Shown here piece by piece: positions 4,879 to 5,346 of a stretch of DNA of 5,346 nucleotides. Position 1 is the first letter of the stretch. Every line of letters begins with the position of its first letter. The notes under the pieces are model-generated. The model was not told the origin of the DNA, searched no databases, and worked only from the letters and a program-made list of their open reading frames with translations. The stretch spans positions 1 to 5,346 of the forward strand of contig JAAVBR010000028.1 of assembly GCA_014802705.1 (NCBI GenBank). The letters are read 5' to 3'. Both the position numbers and the translations under genes were made by a program. Source of the DNA: a bacterium. GTDB taxonomy: Bacteria; Pseudomonadota; Alphaproteobacteria; Rs-D84.

Positions 4879-5341
4879 ATTGATTCTTGTGCCGGCGAAA
4901 TTCGTCCAGGGACACCACGCGGCCGTTATCCGGGACGCTGCCCGGTTTTTCATCCAGCGGCAATTCCATATCGTTGCCGGCCGCATCCGCCGTGCGCGGA
5001 TGGAATGACAACATGAAATCCACCGACGGATCTTTGAATTCCACCAATGCCGAAAACGGCACCCGAATAAAAAACGGCCGCCCGTCAAAGGTCAATTGCA
5101 CCCCGAATTCCCGATCCGACACGTTCAGGTTATTGTACGAATACTGTAACACAATCGTCATAATATCGGGATAGCGCATGCGCAGAAAATCCGGCAACAC
5201 GACGCCCGGATCACGGGTCTTGAACGTCATATAAAAATGCGTCCCGTCCCCCAGACCATTAAACTGGGCGTGGATCAGGGCCTCCTTGACCACGGATTTC
5301 AGGGCGTTGTCCAATAATTGTTGATAATCAATCTTGCTCAT
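4877..5341 (-). CDS. sspB: ClpXP protease specificity-enhancing factor SspB, alpha type
   Basis: SspB is a cytoplasmic adaptor that binds ssrA-tagged proteins from stalled ribosomes and delivers them to ClpXP. It has 154 residues. The substrate-binding fold is about 1-115. Recognisable stretches are THFYMTFKTRDPGV (34-47), YPDIMTIVLQY (57-67) and RVPFSALVEFKDPSVDF (93-109), which follow the alphaproteobacterial SspB pattern. Residues about 116-138 are a flexible linker rich in D, P and G. The tail RVVSLDEFRR (141-150) is probably the ClpX-binding module. The ATG at 5339-5341 is only 5 bases from the window edge, so its ribosome binding site and promoter cannot be seen. The stop codon overlaps the terminator T-run of the convergent tRNA-Val gene. 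Confidence 0.93.
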   Translation of the reverse strand: MSKIDYQQLLDNALKSVVKEALIHAQFNGLGDGTHFYMTFKTRDPGVVLPDFLRMRYPDIMTIVLQYSYNNLNVSDREFGVQLTFDGRPFFIRVPFSALVEFKDPSVDFMLSFHPRTADAAGNDMELPLDEKPGSVPDNGRVVSLDEFRRHKNQ

Positions 5342-5346
5342 CGTTA

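Overview
The window looks like chromosomal DNA of an alphaproteobacterium, probably an uncultured lineage. The C-terminal gene is an alpha-type SspB with the family's 'VVSLDEFR' tail. PheS carries 'DRLAMLKYG' and a '..VRWL' C-terminus, which I associate with alphaproteobacterial PheS. The main genes are GC-rich but use GAA and AAA almost exclusively over GAG and AAG. No genus can be named from this sequence alone.

Layout. Positions 1-71 hold a -10 box (TATAAT) that runs into a 12-bp hairpin, followed by the ribosome binding site of pheS. Positions 72-3340 are the two-gene operon pheS-pheT (phenylalanyl-tRNA synthetase alpha and beta). It ends in a strong hairpin terminator that also serves an oppositely oriented 78-codon orphan gene at 3396-3632. 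Upstream of the orphan gene, on the minus strand, is a consensus-like promoter followed by about 225 nt of highly structured untranslated RNA. That RNA ends in a Rho-independent terminator just before the orphan gene's Shine-Dalgarno sequence. The segments of this RNA can pair in mutually exclusive ways, as in a transcription attenuator, and a second long-range helix could make a pseudoknot. I do not recognise it as any known RNA family, and it is the best candidate here for something undescribed.

Further right, 3996-4643 (minus) encodes an OmpA-family outer-membrane lipoprotein with a glycine zipper. Divergent from it is a tRNA-Val(UAC) gene with its own promoter. The tRNA is unusual: the nearly universal G19-C56 tertiary pair is replaced by A19-U56. 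The tRNA converges on sspB (4877-5341, minus), a ClpXP adaptor gene. The terminator between them has the same 22-base core as the pheT terminator.

Together the genes cover aminoacylation (PheST), decoding of valine codons (tRNA-Val), proteolysis of tagged products of stalled translation (SspB) and the envelope (OmpA-like lipoprotein). No mobile element, CRISPR array or phage gene is visible. Every gap longer than about 300 bases is accounted for by the structured RNA region at 3633-3995.
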